The notes beneath the pieces are model-generated. The model did no database searches, was not told where the DNA came from, and saw nothing but the letters and a program-made list of their open reading frames with translations. From Candidatus Nitrosotenuis chungbukensis (GTDB taxonomy: Archaea; Thermoproteota; Nitrososphaeria; Nitrososphaerales; Nitrosopumilaceae), in assembly GCF_000685395.1 (NCBI RefSeq), contig NZ_AVSQ01000013.1, positions 62,001-126,000 on the forward strand: a stretch of 64,000 nucleotides of DNA, in the 5' to 3' direction. Made by a program: the position numbers and the translations under genes. Of this stretch, positions 55,430 to 62,984 are shown piece after piece. Each line of letters opens with the position of its first letter. Within the stretch, counting starts at the first letter, position 1.

Positions 55430-56797
55430 TCAGTTAGCTACTTTAACCAAGTTTTCAGGTGCTTTATCCGAGTCTACGCCTGATCCTATCTTGAATCTGG
55501 AGATGATCTGTTGAAGCTGCGTTGCAAGCTCCGACATCTGATTTGCAGAAGTTGCAATCTCTTGTGTCTGCGCTGTTTGTTGTTCCACTGCGGCTGATGC
55601 CTCTTCTGTGGCAGACGCGTTCTGCTCTGCCACTGCAGAAATTTCTGATGCGCTTTCTGATACCAGTTTTACTTTGGACATTTCTGCCTGAGCAGAGTCT
55701 GATAGCTTACTTACATTTTTAGATACATTTCTGATGCGAGATGCGATTTCGTCAAGCACCTTTAATGAAGAATCAATTACCATTTTTCCCTGGCTTACCT
55801 CGTTTGAACTAGTTTCGATGTCCTCGACTACTATCTGTGCGTTTTCCTGAATTTGTTTTAGTTTGGTATCAATATCCTCTGATGACTTTGCAGAACTTTC
55901 TGCAAGGCGCCTGACTTCGTCTGCAACCACTGCAAATCCTCGGCCAGCCTCTCCTGCACGCGCTGCCTCTATTGCGGCATTTAGCGCCAAGAGATTTGTC
56001 TGGTCTGCAATCTGTCTAATTACATCCAAAACCGCGGTAATCTCATTTGTCTTGTCTGCCAACTCTCTGACTTTCTGCGCCGAATTATTTGTGACCCTGA
56101 TTATGTTGTTCATTCTTTCTCCTGCCTCTTTAGCTGATTCTGAACCGCTCTCTGATAACTTGCCTACCTCGTTAGTTACCTCGACAGATTCTATCGCGTT
56201 TGTCGCAAGTTGGCTAATCTCGTCTGTAAGCTGGTCTACAATTTGTTTTGATTTATTGAGATCTTGTGCCTGTGTCTGGGAACCTCTTGAAATTTGATCA
56301 ACCGTTGTCGCAATTTGCTGCACTGATGAATTTAGTTCGTTGCCCGATGCGGCAATGTGTTGGGCGCTAGATGACACCGACTCTGCTGCCATCTGTACCT
56401 CTGACACTGTATCTTTCAAATTGAAAAGCATCTGCTTTTCCGCCTTTAGCAGTTTACCGATTTCATCTTTTGATTTTGTTTCCTCTACCTTGATGGAAAG
56501 GTCTCCCTCACTAATCTTGATTGCGATTTCAGTTGCTCTTGCGATTGGTTTTGATATGGAGCGTGAAATAAAGAAAGCAAATACCCCAACTGCCGCATTT
56601 ACAATTACACCTAAGATAATGGCCTGAGTTCCTATTTCTGCAAGATGTTCCCTTGCCTGCACACTGTCGAGTTTTTCAACCAGCTCGTTTGTCGCAATAT
56701 AATTGCCAACTGAGATGACTAGTACTGAAATTATGGCAATTGCGTTAAACAATATCTGCAACTTCCAGTTCAGGGAGTGGCTGAGGGGATTTATCAT
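55430..56797 (-). CDS. methyl-accepting chemotaxis protein lacking an external sensor domain
   Basis: 455 residues. TM1 (about 13-31) and TM2 (about 57-77) are separated by only about 25 residues, so there is no room for an outer ligand-binding domain. A HAMP domain follows ([24 protein letters not shown]), then the long cytoplasmic coiled coil. The hairpin tip is fully conserved ([21 protein letters not shown] then [18 protein letters not shown]). It should control CheA. No che or archaellum gene is in the window. Signal may come from the membrane state or a partner protein. Confidence 0.92.
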   Translation of the reverse strand: MINPLSHSLNWKLQILFNAIAIISVLVISVGNYIATNELVEKLDSVQAREHLAEIGTQAIILGVIVNAAVGVFAFFISRSISKPIARATEIAIKISEGDLSIKVEETKSKDEIGKLLKAEKQMLFNLKDTVSEVQMAAESVSSSAQHIAASGNELNSSVQQIATTVDQISRGSQTQAQDLNKSKQIVDQLTDEISQLATNAIESVEVTNEVGKLSESGSESAKEAGERMNNIIRVTNNSAQKVRELADKTNEITAVLDVIRQIADQTNLLALNAAIEAARAGEAGRGFAVVADEVRRLAESSAKSSEDIDTKLKQIQENAQIVVEDIETSSNEVSQGKMVIDSSLKVLDEIASRIRNVSKNVSKLSDSAQAEMSKVKLVSESASEISAVAEQNASATEEASAAVEQQTAQTQEIATSANQMSELATQLQQIISRFKIGSGVDSDKAPENLVKVAN

Positions 56798-56906
56798 AAC
56801 TGTGATTCGTTATTACTGTATGATTATAGGAATGCGTGTGTTTGTGTTAAACAGAATATTTTTTGCATTTTGTTCGTGACCCTTGGTGATTGTATCATTA
56901 CCTTGG

Positions 56907-56914
56907 TATTAATA
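56907..56914 (+). promoter_or_regulatory. TATA box of the 35-residue CxxC gene
   Basis: TATTAATA lies 23-30 bases before the ATG at 56937 and directly borders a perfect palindrome. Confidence 0.5.
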
Positions 56915-56934
56915 GTACGGTACCATACCGTACT
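56914..56934. promoter_or_regulatory. perfect palindrome between TATA box and start codon, candidate operator
   Basis: Half-site AGTACGGTA, spacer CCA, then its exact reverse complement TACCGTACT: nine paired bases on each side. It fills the space from the TATA box to two bases before the ATG at 56937, the usual place for an archaeal repressor site that blocks TBP/polymerase. It could also form an RNA hairpin if the message starts upstream. Confidence 0.6.
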
Positions 56935-56936
56935 TT

Positions 56937-57044
56937 ATGATAACATGCGAATATTGCACAAAACAGTTCGTTGAATCCCTCACCGGACTGACCGAAAAGA
57001 CCTTCCACGAGATACTCCACGACCCAAAAATGGTCAACGAGTAG
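56937..57044 (+). CDS. 35-residue CxxC mini-protein
   Basis: An ATG frame of 35 codons: MITCEYCTKQFVESLTGLTE, then a helical, His-bearing end that closes at TAG (57042-57044). It has one CxxC pair in the first seven residues and His at about 24 and 28, so C2H2-like metal binding is possible. A TATA box and a palindrome sit just upstream, which argues that it is a real, controlled gene. No family recognised. Confidence 0.5.
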   Translation: MITCEYCTKQFVESLTGLTEKTFHEILHDPKMVNE

Positions 57045-57077
57045 CTACATTATTTTTTATCTTGTTTTAGCCGAACC

Positions 57078-57089
57078 TTTTATTATTTA
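57078..57089 (+). promoter_or_regulatory. TATA-like box before the coiled-coil gene
   Basis: TTTTATTATTTA-type A/T run ends 20 bases before the ATG at 57109. Confidence 0.5.
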
Positions 57090-57108
57090 ACAGTCTGTCA
57101 CTACTTTG

Positions 57109-58608
57109 ATGTCAAAGGCACCAAAGAAGGCAGTAAAGCCTGCTGAAAAGGAAAGACCCAATGCCTCTCTGACAAAAAAGGACTCTAGCACACTAGTTAA
57201 GAAAATCGCAGCAGTGTCTGATTCCACAAACACATTATCCAAAGAAATCAAGGGCATGGCAAAGATATTTTCTGAAAACCAAAAGGTGCTCATATCGATG
57301 AGGGACATGATTGACACACTTGCATCTGCAATTGAGCAAATCCAAAAACAATCCAAGCAGATCAACATCATGGAAGAAGACAGCCAAAGGCTCTTTGCAG
57401 GGCTAAATCAGGTGCGCTCGCAAGCATCGCTTGTCACAAAGCTGCACGACCAAACAAGCAGGCTCCAGGATCAGGTAAGCAAGATAAGTCAGGCCCAAAA
57501 GGAATCTCCTAGCTCAGAGAGCATAATGAAATCCGTGTCTGACAACATGGCGTCCACTCAAAACAACACACACATGATAATAAAAATCGCTCAAAGAATA
57601 GACAGCATAAAGGAAAATCTTGATGACATCTCGTCAAAGACGGAAAAAATTTCATCGGTTGGCACTGAAATTGAGGATCTCAAAAGAAAAATCCAGTCCG
57701 TCTATGACAAGTCAGAAAAAACCAATCTTGAATCTGAAATACTGTCGCTAAAGCAAAATCTCAATGATATCGCAGAAAAAACGGAATCTGCATCGGGAAT
57801 CATGGCAGAACTTGAATCAATCAAGGGCCAAATTATGCAGGTGTCTGACAAGGCTGCACAAATGGACTCGTTTGGGGACAAAATGCAAGGCCTCCAGCAA
57901 GAATTGCTTTCAAACATGGCAAGAACTGAGACCATAAAACACCTCTCAGGTGAAGTTCAAAAAATAGAATCCGAAATTAACTCTCTGGTAAAAAGGGCCG
58001 ACGCTACCGCGTTTGTCGGAGAGGGATTAAAGTCAGTACAGGAAGACCTGGCTGGATTCAAAGACGCGGTGTTTAACAAAACAAACACAATAGACCAAAA
58101 AGTATCTGCGATATCTGAATTATTCAAAAGATCTGACGCGTCTGCATCAGAATTCCACAAAAAAGCTGATCAGCTGTTCCAAAACATGCAGGAAATAAGA
58201 ACCGTAACAAACAAGTCGTCATCAAACGTATCAAGGGAAGTAATCGGACTGCTGAAGCTGTCCGAGTTTCAGTCTAACTTGAGAATTCTCTCAGAGTCCA
58301 AGTACGGTGAGCTAAAAGACATCGAAAGAATGGCAGAGCAAACTGCGTCCATAGTTAACCTGTTTGATAGGATCTCAATTGAGTCTGACGAAAAGCTCTC
58401 ACTCCCGCAAGAGGTGAGACAGTGGGCGCTATCCAAGATGCTAGATTCTGCAGACAAGTGGGAAATAAGATTCACTGACCTGTTTGCCGTACTGATAGAC
58501 AAGCTTGGAAAAGAACTGGTCAAAGAAAACATCCGAATCCAGCAAGTGCGGGACATCTTTGGGATACGGGGCGTTGACGAAATAAGAAAAGAACTTGATT
58601 TGGTATAG
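57109..58608 (+). CDS. long coiled-coil protein with 24-residue repeats, function unknown
   Basis: 499 residues from ATG 57109. A basic N-terminal tail (about 1-35) leads into a helical region covering most of the protein. Residues 164-306 hold six repeats of about 24 residues in a row, with a pattern like I..LK..I..VSDKTE......GxE (first copy IDSIKENLDDISSKTEKISS). The last 115 residues lose the repeat and look like a compact helical domain (RQWALSKMLDSADKWEIRFTDLFAVL). No Cys, no membrane span. It precedes a winged-helix-like protein and a P-loop ATPase, probably functional partners. Confidence 0.75.
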   Translation: MSKAPKKAVKPAEKERPNASLTKKDSSTLVKKIAAVSDSTNTLSKEIKGMAKIFSENQKVLISMRDMIDTLASAIEQIQKQSKQINIMEEDSQRLFAGLNQVRSQASLVTKLHDQTSRLQDQVSKISQAQKESPSSESIMKSVSDNMASTQNNTHMIIKIAQRIDSIKENLDDISSKTEKISSVGTEIEDLKRKIQSVYDKSEKTNLESEILSLKQNLNDIAEKTESASGIMAELESIKGQIMQVSDKAAQMDSFGDKMQGLQQELLSNMARTETIKHLSGEVQKIESEINSLVKRADATAFVGEGLKSVQEDLAGFKDAVFNKTNTIDQKVSAISELFKRSDASASEFHKKADQLFQNMQEIRTVTNKSSSNVSREVIGLLKLSEFQSNLRILSESKYGELKDIERMAEQTASIVNLFDRISIESDEKLSLPQEVRQWALSKMLDSADKWEIRFTDLFAVLIDKLGKELVKENIRIQQVRDIFGIRGVDEIRKELDLV

Positions 58609-58769
58609 TCTTGGAATTATGCTAAAACGCAGTCAGATACCCCAGGTCTAATTCTTCACCATGTCCGATGACCTAATCATCACTCTGCACATCGGCTTGT
58701 GTGGCATTCCTAATAATTCTGACTCTGCAAAACCTATGGCTGGTTGACTTGGCACAGCAGTTTGGTCTG

Positions 58770-58818
58770 ATGGGCAAGAATTTTTCACCAAATTGTAATA
58801 CAACGCGACCTTGCCCAT
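58770..58818. repeat. inverted repeat, 9-bp arms and 31-base loop
   Basis: ATGGGCAAG (58770-58778) and its exact complement CTTGCCCAT (58810-58818) lie in the 237-base gap between the coiled-coil gene and the winged-helix-like gene, 28 bases before the ATG. The right arm is followed by an A/T run that may be the TATA element. It could be an operator pair or an RNA hairpin. The rest of the gap (58609-58769) shows no convincing gene. Confidence 0.5.
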
Positions 58819-58845
58819 TAAAAAAAAATTTAGGGATTTTATGGC

Positions 58846-59382
58846 ATGAATTCCCAGATTCTTGACAAAGTAGTAGAATCAGGAGTCTGCGGAATAAAAA
58901 AGGCCGAATTAAAGAAGATCTTTGGCAACGAATGCGAACCATCGCTTGCGGAGCTAACAAACGATGAAAAAGTCATAATCGACAACAAGGGCATAGCGCA
59001 CTATGTCTGGACCAAGGAGAATTACCTTTCCCATATATCACAAAATGATCCTAAATTCAAAATACTATCAAATCTAGTCAAAAATCTGGAAAATTCTGTA
59101 AACCAGATGCGAAGCCAAACTCTGCCTAACGCAAATTCCGATTCGTCATTTCAGGCTCTCTTTGACGACTCTATTTCAAAACTGTCGTCTTCGATTGGAT
59201 GGGTCCAGATTTCAATCATACGGGAACAGGTCTGCGAATCACTTGGAATATCGCAGGAGAAATTTTACGCCCTGGCATCATCGCTAATTGAATCAAATCA
59301 GGCAAAATATGAGATCTCAACTGGAGGCCAAGAGGGTATCACCGTGCGGGGCATGTTGCACGGATACGTAAGAAAGCTATGA
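58846..59382 (+). CDS. winged-helix-like protein of unknown function
   Basis: 178 residues. The N-terminal part (about 1-65, ILDKVVESGVCGIKKAELKKIFGNE...YVWTKENY) and the C-terminal part (about 115-178, IIREQVCESLGISQEKFYALASSL...ITVRGMLHGYVRK) each look like a winged helix. They are joined by a helical linker. No enzyme motif. It overlaps the ATPase gene by four bases (ATGA), so the two are translated together and probably interact. Confidence 0.72.
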   Translation: MNSQILDKVVESGVCGIKKAELKKIFGNECEPSLAELTNDEKVIIDNKGIAHYVWTKENYLSHISQNDPKFKILSNLVKNLENSVNQMRSQTLPNANSDSSFQALFDDSISKLSSSIGWVQISIIREQVCESLGISQEKFYALASSLIESNQAKYEISTGGQEGITVRGMLHGYVRKL

Positions 59383-60983
59383 CCTACCCATACGGGCTAA
59401 AGACAAACCCGTATCCAAGCAGTCCTACCCCTACTGAACAAGATGCAAAAATTCTTGGGGGGACAAGGCACATTGAGGCAAAAGAAACCATAACTGAATG
59501 CATATCTGATCTTTACAAAAAAATCACGAGGAAAAATTCCACTGACAATGATTTCCGAGTAATAACTCTAGTCCAGGACGTGGGATCTGGCAAGACTCAT
59601 CTTGCACTGCACGTAAAAACCCTAAAGACAAGACAGGACATCGTAACAACGTATGTTGATCTATCTACAATATCTCCAAAGACAAACGAAAGCATCTACA
59701 ACGCACTGATCCACGGATTTAGCAAGGAATTGTTCTCTGATCTAAAACAAAAATTCCTAATGCAAATGTGCGACAAGGCACAAAGAGGAGATCCTTTGGC
59801 CAAAAGAGCCCTAGGGTACGGGATCATTGACAAGCTAAAGGGAGTCACACTAAAGCAAAAAACTGAGGACATCATATATGACAAGCAGCTTGCACCAAAG
59901 GAATCCCTTGAAAGATATCTTGGCGCAAACTATGACTCGCACGAAGCAGTGCTGGTCAAAAACATAATTTTCAACTCGTTTGACAAAATATCAAATCTTG
60001 ACGATTTGCTTGGAAGAATAACGGCAGTATCCAAATTTTCCCACAATTTGCTTGGCAAGGTGATCCTCTTTGAGCTTGACGAGGTCGACTCCCAGGAAGG
60101 AACGATGGAATTCATCAAGTCTCTGATAAATGCACACATTCCTGCATCTGTACTCTTGCTGATTACAACCCCGTCTGCATATCTTGACATACAGAAGGCA
60201 AACGCATCCGTATTTGACCGACTCGAGAAGGCAAACTACAAAATCGATCTCGCCGGGGCAAACTCTGTTGATGAGCTAATTGAAATTGCAATCGAGTACA
60301 TAAAAGACGCAGACAAGACGGAAAAGTTCAACAAAAAAGAACAACAGGACCTTGCCGCAAAAATACGCGTCCTGTGTGACGAGTTCCCAGAATTTAGAAA
60401 CGTCCGCTCCATAATCAACATACTAAACCACGCAGTAGAGGTAGCGCACTCACTATCTGCTCCGGAAATCACAGAAAATGTCATAGATGAGACTGTCAAG
60501 CATACTTATCCTGGACTGAAGATCCGGGGAAGCATAATGGAAGTGCCCATATCAGAGTTTATCAAAATTAAGAGGAGTTCGGGCGCAACCGAGCATCAGA
60601 TAAAGCAGGCGCTATCAAACCTGGTGAACTATGCCCATGAAATTGGAAACATTTCAAAGGCAAGCAAGGCAAACCCTTCATTTGACGTTGTGTTCAGCGA
60701 TCCCTTTGGCACAAAAATAGGAATCACGGTGGTGATGGATGATAATCACGCAAAGAACTTTGAGACAATATCAAACGTGCTCAAATCGTCTGCGTTTGTC
60801 GACAAGCTTGTGATTCTGACAAACACAAGCGTACCCCAGTCAAACCAGGCAACAATCGTGACAATGGACAAGTCAAAACTCGTTGATTTGCTGTACTTTA
60901 GCAGCAAATACACTGAGCGCAAGCTCGATGAGCCAGAAACTGAAAAAGTCAAGATGCTTGCAAAGACAATCTGCGTAATCTAG
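59379..60983 (+). CDS. P-loop ATPase of unknown function
   Basis: 534 residues. N-terminal NPYPSSPTPTEQDAKILGGTRHIEA resembles the start of ExeA/ORC-like AAA+ ATPases. The P-loop reads QDVGSGKTHLALHV (residues 66-79); the first Gly of the usual GxxxxGK is replaced by Gln. Walker B is VILFELDEVDSQ (near 229). A sensor-like segment LLLITTPSAYLDIQ follows, then a winged-helix-like region (about 390-430). The last 100 residues form a beta-alpha domain (FDVVFSDPFGTKIGITVVMDD...). It may act on DNA with the two upstream proteins. Not a known defence family by eye. Confidence 0.8.
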   Translation: MTYPYGLKTNPYPSSPTPTEQDAKILGGTRHIEAKETITECISDLYKKITRKNSTDNDFRVITLVQDVGSGKTHLALHVKTLKTRQDIVTTYVDLSTISPKTNESIYNALIHGFSKELFSDLKQKFLMQMCDKAQRGDPLAKRALGYGIIDKLKGVTLKQKTEDIIYDKQLAPKESLERYLGANYDSHEAVLVKNIIFNSFDKISNLDDLLGRITAVSKFSHNLLGKVILFELDEVDSQEGTMEFIKSLINAHIPASVLLLITTPSAYLDIQKANASVFDRLEKANYKIDLAGANSVDELIEIAIEYIKDADKTEKFNKKEQQDLAAKIRVLCDEFPEFRNVRSIINILNHAVEVAHSLSAPEITENVIDETVKHTYPGLKIRGSIMEVPISEFIKIKRSSGATEHQIKQALSNLVNYAHEIGNISKASKANPSFDVVFSDPFGTKIGITVVMDDNHAKNFETISNVLKSSAFVDKLVILTNTSVPQSNQATIVTMDKSKLVDLLYFSSKYTERKLDEPETEKVKMLAKTICVI

Positions 60984-61025
60984 CAGACCCAAAATAATTT
61001 TAATGAACAATTCTGTGAGTTACTA

Positions 61026-62321
61026 GTGCAAAATTATCTTTTACAAATTCTCGACAGCTCTGGCCCGGTTAACAGCCTAATTGACAAGATCACTCCTGAA
61101 ATCCCACACTCTTCGTTTATCACGGACTTGGCAATAATCATGATTTTAGCGTCAATAGTCACACTTGCGTTTTTCAAGATGAAGCAGCCGCTAATAATCG
61201 GGTACCTGTTTGCAGGAATGCTGCTTGGGCCTCTGTCCCCGCTTTGGGCCTCTCTCATACCTGAAGGAAGCGAGTTCATGGGCCTTGAAAAATCAGGCAT
61301 ACTTTCTGATGTTTCGGTGCTCAACATCTTTGCAGAGCTTGGTGTAATCCTGCTTTTGTTTGTGATTGGAATCGAGTTCCCATATTCAAAGATAAAATCA
61401 ATTGGTAAGGTAGCAATAGGTGCAGGAACAATAGGGTTGTTCTTGACACTCGGCGTCGTGTTTTATGTCTCAAGTCTATTTGGCCTTGGATTTATGGACT
61501 CGCTGTTCTTGGGCGCGGCACTATCAATCAGCAGTACTGCGATTATAGTAAAAATTCTAGAAGACACTGGGAAAATAAAAAAGGAATCATCAATTCTTGT
61601 CTTGGGTATGCTGATTGTGGAAGACATTATTGCAGTAATACTGATTGCAACTTTGGAGTCAGTTACGTTTGCGGGAAGCATTTCCTACACCAGTATAGTG
61701 ACAATTGTTATTGTCGCAGCAGGCCTAATTGGCGGAACGTTGACCGTTGGCACAAAAATAATTCCGAAATTAATTGACAAGGTTGCTGCAACGGAGCACA
61801 AAGAAATCCTACTGCTGTCAGTACTTGGACTGTGTTTTGGATATGCGCTGTTTGCAAACGTTGTAGGTCTGTCTGTTGCGATTGGCGCATTCTTAGCTGG
61901 GGTACTGGTAGCTGAATCAAAATCGGCAGAGGTCTCAAAAATACTGTCTAGCCCAATCAAGGACATGTTTGTTGCAATATTTTTTGTCTCAGTTGGCGCC
62001 CTGATGAACGTTGCAGAGCTTGGAAACTATATTGTTCTGGCAATCGGGCTTATCGTAGTATCCGTACTGGTAAAGTTTGGCAGCGTGCTGTTTGGCACTT
62101 GGCTGTTTAGACAAGAAAGGACAAAATCGCTACGCTCTGCATTCGCTTTGGCAGGCCCAAGGGGGGAGTTCTCAATAGTAATAGTGAAGACAGGCGTGGA
62201 TATTGGGGCAGTTAGCAGCTTTGTATTTCCGCTGATTGGCATAATATCCATAATCAGCGCGTTTATTTCACCGCTTTTGGTTAGGGCAAGTGATAGGGTT
62301 ATCCCGAAATTGGAGGATTAG
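61026..62321 (+). CDS. cation/proton antiporter, CPA2 (KefB/NapA-like) family
   Basis: 431 residues with about 12-13 membrane spans. Family marks: MKQPLIIGYLFAGMLLGPL near residue 57, FAELGVILLLFVIGIEF near 100, SISSTAIIVKILEDTGKIKKESSILVLGMLIVEDIIAVILI near 175, and GPRGEFSIVIVKTGVDIG near 379. The C-terminus ends soon after the last span, so there is no RCK/TrkA-N domain. It exchanges Na+ or K+ for H+. GTG start. The next gene begins two bases after its stop. Confidence 0.92.
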   Translation: MQNYLLQILDSSGPVNSLIDKITPEIPHSSFITDLAIIMILASIVTLAFFKMKQPLIIGYLFAGMLLGPLSPLWASLIPEGSEFMGLEKSGILSDVSVLNIFAELGVILLLFVIGIEFPYSKIKSIGKVAIGAGTIGLFLTLGVVFYVSSLFGLGFMDSLFLGAALSISSTAIIVKILEDTGKIKKESSILVLGMLIVEDIIAVILIATLESVTFAGSISYTSIVTIVIVAAGLIGGTLTVGTKIIPKLIDKVAATEHKEILLLSVLGLCFGYALFANVVGLSVAIGAFLAGVLVAESKSAEVSKILSSPIKDMFVAIFFVSVGALMNVAELGNYIVLAIGLIVVSVLVKFGSVLFGTWLFRQERTKSLRSAFALAGPRGEFSIVIVKTGVDIGAVSSFVFPLIGIISIISAFISPLLVRASDRVIPKLED

Positions 62322-62323
62322 AA

Positions 62324-62752
62324 ATGTCAGACGATGAAATGAAAAAATTAATGGACAGGGTGCACATGGGTATTACATCATTTAATTACAGTGGGACTCA
62401 GGTGCCATGTGTCATTCTTGCTGAAAAAAGATTCGACGAAATAATGGCAAAAGTCGCAGGAAAGCCAGTGTCTGTCGATACAAATCTCAACATACAGCAG
62501 GATGGCCTTGGGCACGTCTTTGTTGAAGTCGTCCTGACCTTTTCGCAGGGTGACATTGAGGAAAAACTGCTCTTATACGCCAACGAATCGCTTGCTTTTT
62601 TTGAATCATTGGAAAACACCGCAATGCTTGCACTGTCGTCTCCGCGTTCCCAGGTTGGAAAAGAAAACGTCTTCATGATTCAGCTCCCAAGGCCGGAAAA
62701 AATTACAAACGCCTTGGAGATAATAAAAAAGGGATTTGAGCCGCAAAAATAA
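62324..62752 (+). CDS. protein of unknown function downstream of the antiporter
   Basis: 142 residues, soluble. Two beta-rich stretches (GTQVPCVILAEKRFDEIMAKVAG and GHVFVEVVLTFSQGDIEEKLLLYANESLAFFESLENT) and a helical end closing IIKKGFEPQK. Two bases after the antiporter stop, so very likely co-transcribed; it could be a cytoplasmic regulator of the antiporter, which lacks its own regulatory domain. This role is a guess. Confidence 0.68.
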   Translation: MSDDEMKKLMDRVHMGITSFNYSGTQVPCVILAEKRFDEIMAKVAGKPVSVDTNLNIQQDGLGHVFVEVVLTFSQGDIEEKLLLYANESLAFFESLENTAMLALSSPRSQVGKENVFMIQLPRPEKITNALEIIKKGFEPQK

Positions 62753-62839
62753 ACTGCTAGCCATAAAAACGGGCAAATTGTTCTAAATCGCACATGTCCT
62801 GATCAGCTTGTTCTGCCAATACGCACAGCTGCTCTTTAT

Positions 62840-62974
62840 TTGACTGTTGAAAATTTCGTTGATGATCTGGGAGATGCTGCTCTAATGACTGATTTTGCAA
62901 AATTTGCATTACATTGTGCGTCTGCATCTGGACCTGAGTGGCAAATAATCAAAAAGGGATTTGGACATACATAG
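62840..62974 (+). CDS. possible small CDS or gene remnant
   Basis: A TTG-started frame of 44 codons (MTVENFVDDLGDAALMTDF, then FALHCASASGPEWQIIKKGF) ends at TAG 62972-62974. The frame is open back to the upstream stop but has no ATG, GTG or TTG before 62840. The end WQIIKKGF recalls the LEIIKKGF end of the preceding gene. It may be a small gene, or the tail of a lost copy. No other feature is seen in 62753-62984. Confidence 0.3.
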   Translation: MTVENFVDDLGDAALMTDFAKFALHCASASGPEWQIIKKGFGHT

Positions 62975-62984
62975 GCAGCAAACA

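Noticed and set aside
58673-58960. Leftward 95-codon frame in the gap before the winged-helix-like gene
   Set aside because: It runs into the strongly coding 58846 gene on the other strand, is rich in Arg/Cys/Leu in a shadow-like way and has no upstream promoter.
62857-62900. C/D box small RNA (TGATGA ... CTGA pattern)
   Set aside because: The C-like and D-like boxes are there, but the inner C'/D' boxes and a terminal stem are not convincing.
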